NCBI GenBank assembly: GCA_963969345.1
Contig: OZ017769.1
Coordinates: forward strand, 10,729,725 to 10,793,724
DNA from: Turbatrix aceti
Lineage: Eukaryota > Nematoda > Chromadorea > Rhabditida > Panagrolaimidae
DNA length: 64,000 nucleotides
Direction of reading: 5' to 3'
Program-made: the position numbers and the translations under genes
Shown here: positions 61,192 to 64,000 of the stretch, piece after piece
Layout: the number at the start of each line of letters is the position of its first letter
How positions within the stretch are numbered: the stretch's first letter is position 1
The notes under the pieces: generated by a model
Database searches by the model: none
Seen by the model: only the letters and a program-made list of their open reading frames with translations
Told to the model about the DNA's origin: nothing

Positions 61192-63303
61192 CTAAAAAAT
61201 GAAACAATAAGTTAATTTTAACAAACATTGTGTCAAGTGATATTTTGGAAATTTTAAATGAAATTACCTTACCTTAAAAATGCCAAAAATCACATTTAAA
61301 CCCCTGTATTTAAATTTTTTTCGGATTCTCTATCAATCACTACGTCGATCAGTATGTAGCCAGTCTTTGAAAATGCCGCAGTTTTTTTAGCTGCATCGTA
61401 CAAAAAAAAAACAAAAAAACGATTTGAGATCGTAAGCAGATGAACTTTACAGTAAAAAATTTATATAATGAAATATCACCGTACAAATTTCTTGCAAGCG
61501 CACGATGTGCCCATGGTCTCGACTGGAAAACAGTTTTTGGTGTGTTTTTTTTGAATTTCGCATATTTCTCGTTTTAATATTGTTGATGTGAAAGTGCCAC
61601 GAGGCATTATCGATGACGGGGAATTCGATGGAGATATCAAAAAATCAAAAATCAATCGATAATATGCAAATTTGTTTTCTAACTCCGGAATTCTCAAGCA
61701 GATTTCAAAGCAAAATAGTAGACCGTGTTCTACGTCCCAAAAAACCTCTGTATGCAAAAAACTGGAATTTTCTGTGCATCAAAAAAAAAGTTATTTCAAA
61801 TTGATTAAAAACATGACTACTGATACGATATCAACGGCGCGCGAAATCACGTATTATGCTGGCAAACGTGTGATTTGGACGTTTTTAGCACTGCTCTACA
61901 ATACTATTACAAAAAAGAACGACAAAAAATGATTAAAATAGGCCTAAACTCATGGTAGATAAACTACCCAGTTTTCAAGTTTATCTCCACAGGCAACAAC
62001 TATTTACCAATTTTTACGCAAGTTAACCAATTTTCGGGACATAGAAAAAATTTTGCGAAAAAACAAGGGGAGAGTCAAAGACTTAGAAAAAATGCATCGA
62101 TGCGACTGAAAATTTACGCAAGTATACCAAAGTTTTACGCAAGTATACCAAAGTTTTACGCAAGTATACCAAAAATCGCGGACGTTCGAGCGCACCAGAC
62201 TGCTGAGGCGTTCGCATGTTGCGCGCGAGTCAATGCATTTTGAGGATGTGGATTTCGCACCAAATTACAAAAAAAATGTAACTCAGCCCAAAATTCAGTT
62301 TTTTTTATGAAATTTTGTTTACAGACAGTTTCAGGGGCCTTCTTTATGCTGACACAATTCGTTTTTTTTATTTCGTTCAAAATTAACAAAATCGAAGGAG
62401 GTATGGTAGAAAAATCGCGGCGCATAAACAAAATGAGCTAGGAAGGCAAACAAAAGCAATTCTGAAGCGGAACAAAATTCTCTAACTGATTTTGAATAAA
62501 AAACTATACCTCATCACCTTAGAAGTTTTGAAAAAAATGAAATTTCTGAGAAAAACTAGGTTTTCGGAACTTTTTAGAACTCGATTAAAAAAACTGAGTA
62601 CGTCATTCGCTTCAGCGTTCATTTCTGCCCCGGATCCTATGTTTTCGCGTAAATGCATTTCGAACGCGATCCATGCCGATTTTTTTACCGAACCCTACTT
62701 TGAAAAATTTTGGTGTCTGCTCACCAAAAAAAGGGAGGTTCAGAAGAAAATTTGCACTGGCGCGCGGAATAAATGTAAAATTCTGACACAATCACTACAG
62801 ATGTAAAAGATACTGTAGAATCCGATTCTGATTTTAGTTTTTGGATTACACTTCGAAAAAGTTTCGAAAATTCATTTTTCAGGCAAAAGTTTTAGAAGTT
62901 TGAGTTTTTCAGGCATTTGAAAATTATTTCAAAGCATGTTTATATTTTTAATAGATAGAGAATTTTGTTGTGCTTCGAAATCATTTGTAATTTTGCGTGT
63001 AACTTTATTTTTTACCAAGTAATGAGTTTTCTAATACACCTCCTTCAATTTTGGCAAAGATGAAAATTTTGAAAAACGCCAATAGCCCAGTTCGAACGAC
63101 AATACTCGATTCTATTTTATCAAAACAAAAAACTTACAAATATCTATTCAAAAACTTAAGTTTTCGAATTTAGATATAAATTTCGTCCAATTAATTTTAC
63201 AAGTTGCGCGTTCTGCGACTTTTCCGTTGTTGAGGAGTCTCAACACGAATATTGCGACGCAGCGCTCGGCTTGATCAGCCGAACTTTGTTCTTTTTTTTG
63301 TCT
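61192..63303. other. Intergenic region, no supported gene
   Basis: Open stretches at 61476-61757 (minus) and 62492-62806 (plus) show no domain. A short triplet repeat of TTTACGCAAGTATACCAAAG lies at about 62112-62172 (three units). The rest is AT-rich. Confidence 0.4.
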
Positions 63304-63896
63304 ATGTTCTTTTTTCTCGTTCGTGTTGTAATTGTTGTTTTTTTTTGCGTGAATTGTTTTGGTTTTGTTTCAGACTCATCCGGCGACACCCTCCAAGCAT
63401 GTACAACCTACCGGCACCCTTATCCGAGCAAACCTTCCTCCACCGACGTAGGTTTTTGAATTTTTCCAAGTTTTGGGGCGGTTTCACTATTTTTTGTATA
63501 CCAACCAAGTTTTAATCATTTTTTTTCCATTTTATGCGATTGTGCCATGAGAGTTCTGCGATTTGTTAGGTAGGATTGCGCTGCGACAGCTGGGGTGCCA
63601 AGATTTGGCTTCACAATTGCAGAAAAAGGAAAAAAATGATTGAAGGGCAGTTGGCATCAAATTTTTTAATAAAAATACCTGGGGTTTTATTTTGTATTCA
63701 GTAATTCTTCCAAGCTTTCAGATTACTTCACACAGCCTTCAGACATCCTTGCCTGCGTGCAAAATGTAAGTTTTTGGGAAAAAAATTGAAAACCGGGCTA
63801 ACTTTCTTGGTTTTTAGGCCCAATCGGCTTCACGAGGATGACTTCAGCAGCAAGCGAGAGGCAGCGGTGAAATCGACGTTGACGGCGACGACGTGA
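63304..63896 (+). CDS. Possible small secreted protein
   Basis: Three exons join in phase: 63304-63447, 63722-63765 and 63818-63896, giving 88 residues. The start MFFFLVRVVIVVFFCVNCFG looks like a signal peptide, and the rest is Ser/Thr/Lys-rich. Support is only signal-like start plus consistent splice phases. It may instead be part of a gene running past the window. Confidence 0.3.
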
Positions 63897-64000
63897 TGAT
63901 CATTAAGCGATGAAACATCTTCAGAAGCTGCGATCGAGACGTCCGACATGAACACGGTGCAATTACGAGAAGTCCATCAAAAGAAGCACACAGAAGCAAC

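Noticed and set aside
61476..61757. Open frame upstream of the orphan Cys exon I
   Set aside because: It lacks the core motifs (HAAACS, ILTN) and has no compatible donor, so it is not the missing part of the gene.

Overview
The window looks like nuclear DNA of a small-genome metazoan, most likely a nematode. Genes are split by many short introns (about 45-60 bases) with TTTTCAG or TTTTTAG acceptors. Intergenic DNA is AT-rich. One gene encodes an MSP-domain protein of nematode type, and the conserved genes (hnRNP Q/R, CLN3, a MANSC-domain membrane protein, an MFS carrier) are animal genes. I cannot name the species. I saw no rRNA gene, convincing tRNA gene or CRISPR array.

Layout. 1-4292 (+): the 3' part of a large acidic protein of unknown function. 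4515-19518: mostly minus-strand genes: family member A, an hnRNP Q/R orthologue, family member B, a chromodomain plus ankyrin protein with MPP8-like layout, a proline-rich low-complexity protein and an MSP-domain protein. 21385-23402 (+): a major facilitator. 23539-37969: an unbroken run of seven minus-strand genes, made of five members of one unfamiliar family (C to G) around two tandem kinase-like genes (K1, K2). 38.0-52.6 kb: gene-poor DNA with a LINE 3' end, inverted repeats and two long TTAA-flanked foldback elements. 52.6-64 kb: an orphan exon, a MANSC-domain membrane protein, a headless and a tailless fragment of the same family (H, I) on either side of CLN3, and a possible small secreted protein at the end.

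The main discovery candidate is the nine-member family A-I. Members share a short first exon (58 nt in seven of the eight that have one) ending in a phase-1 intron, a charged coiled-coil segment, a globular core with an F(F)HAAACS-type motif and a hydrophobic ILTN-type strand, and a terminal Cys/His-rich exon (CPxC, HxC, CPICLR, CxKC, C-H-C). Members differ by whole-module changes: exon duplication (D), loss of core and Cys exon (E), frameshift (F), head only (H), tail only (I), and gain of a C-terminal module (C, D, E). The interleaved kinases show a progression from near-canonical (K1) to catalytically dead (K2). The Cys-rich end recalls modules found beside protein-primed DNA polymerases of Maverick-type elements, but that is only a hypothesis.

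Mobile DNA is clear at several points. Two hAT-type MITEs carry perfect 8-bp target duplications. Two TTAA-flanked palindromic elements share the same ends. A 107-bp retroposon-like insert with a 14-bp duplication lies inside an intron of gene D.
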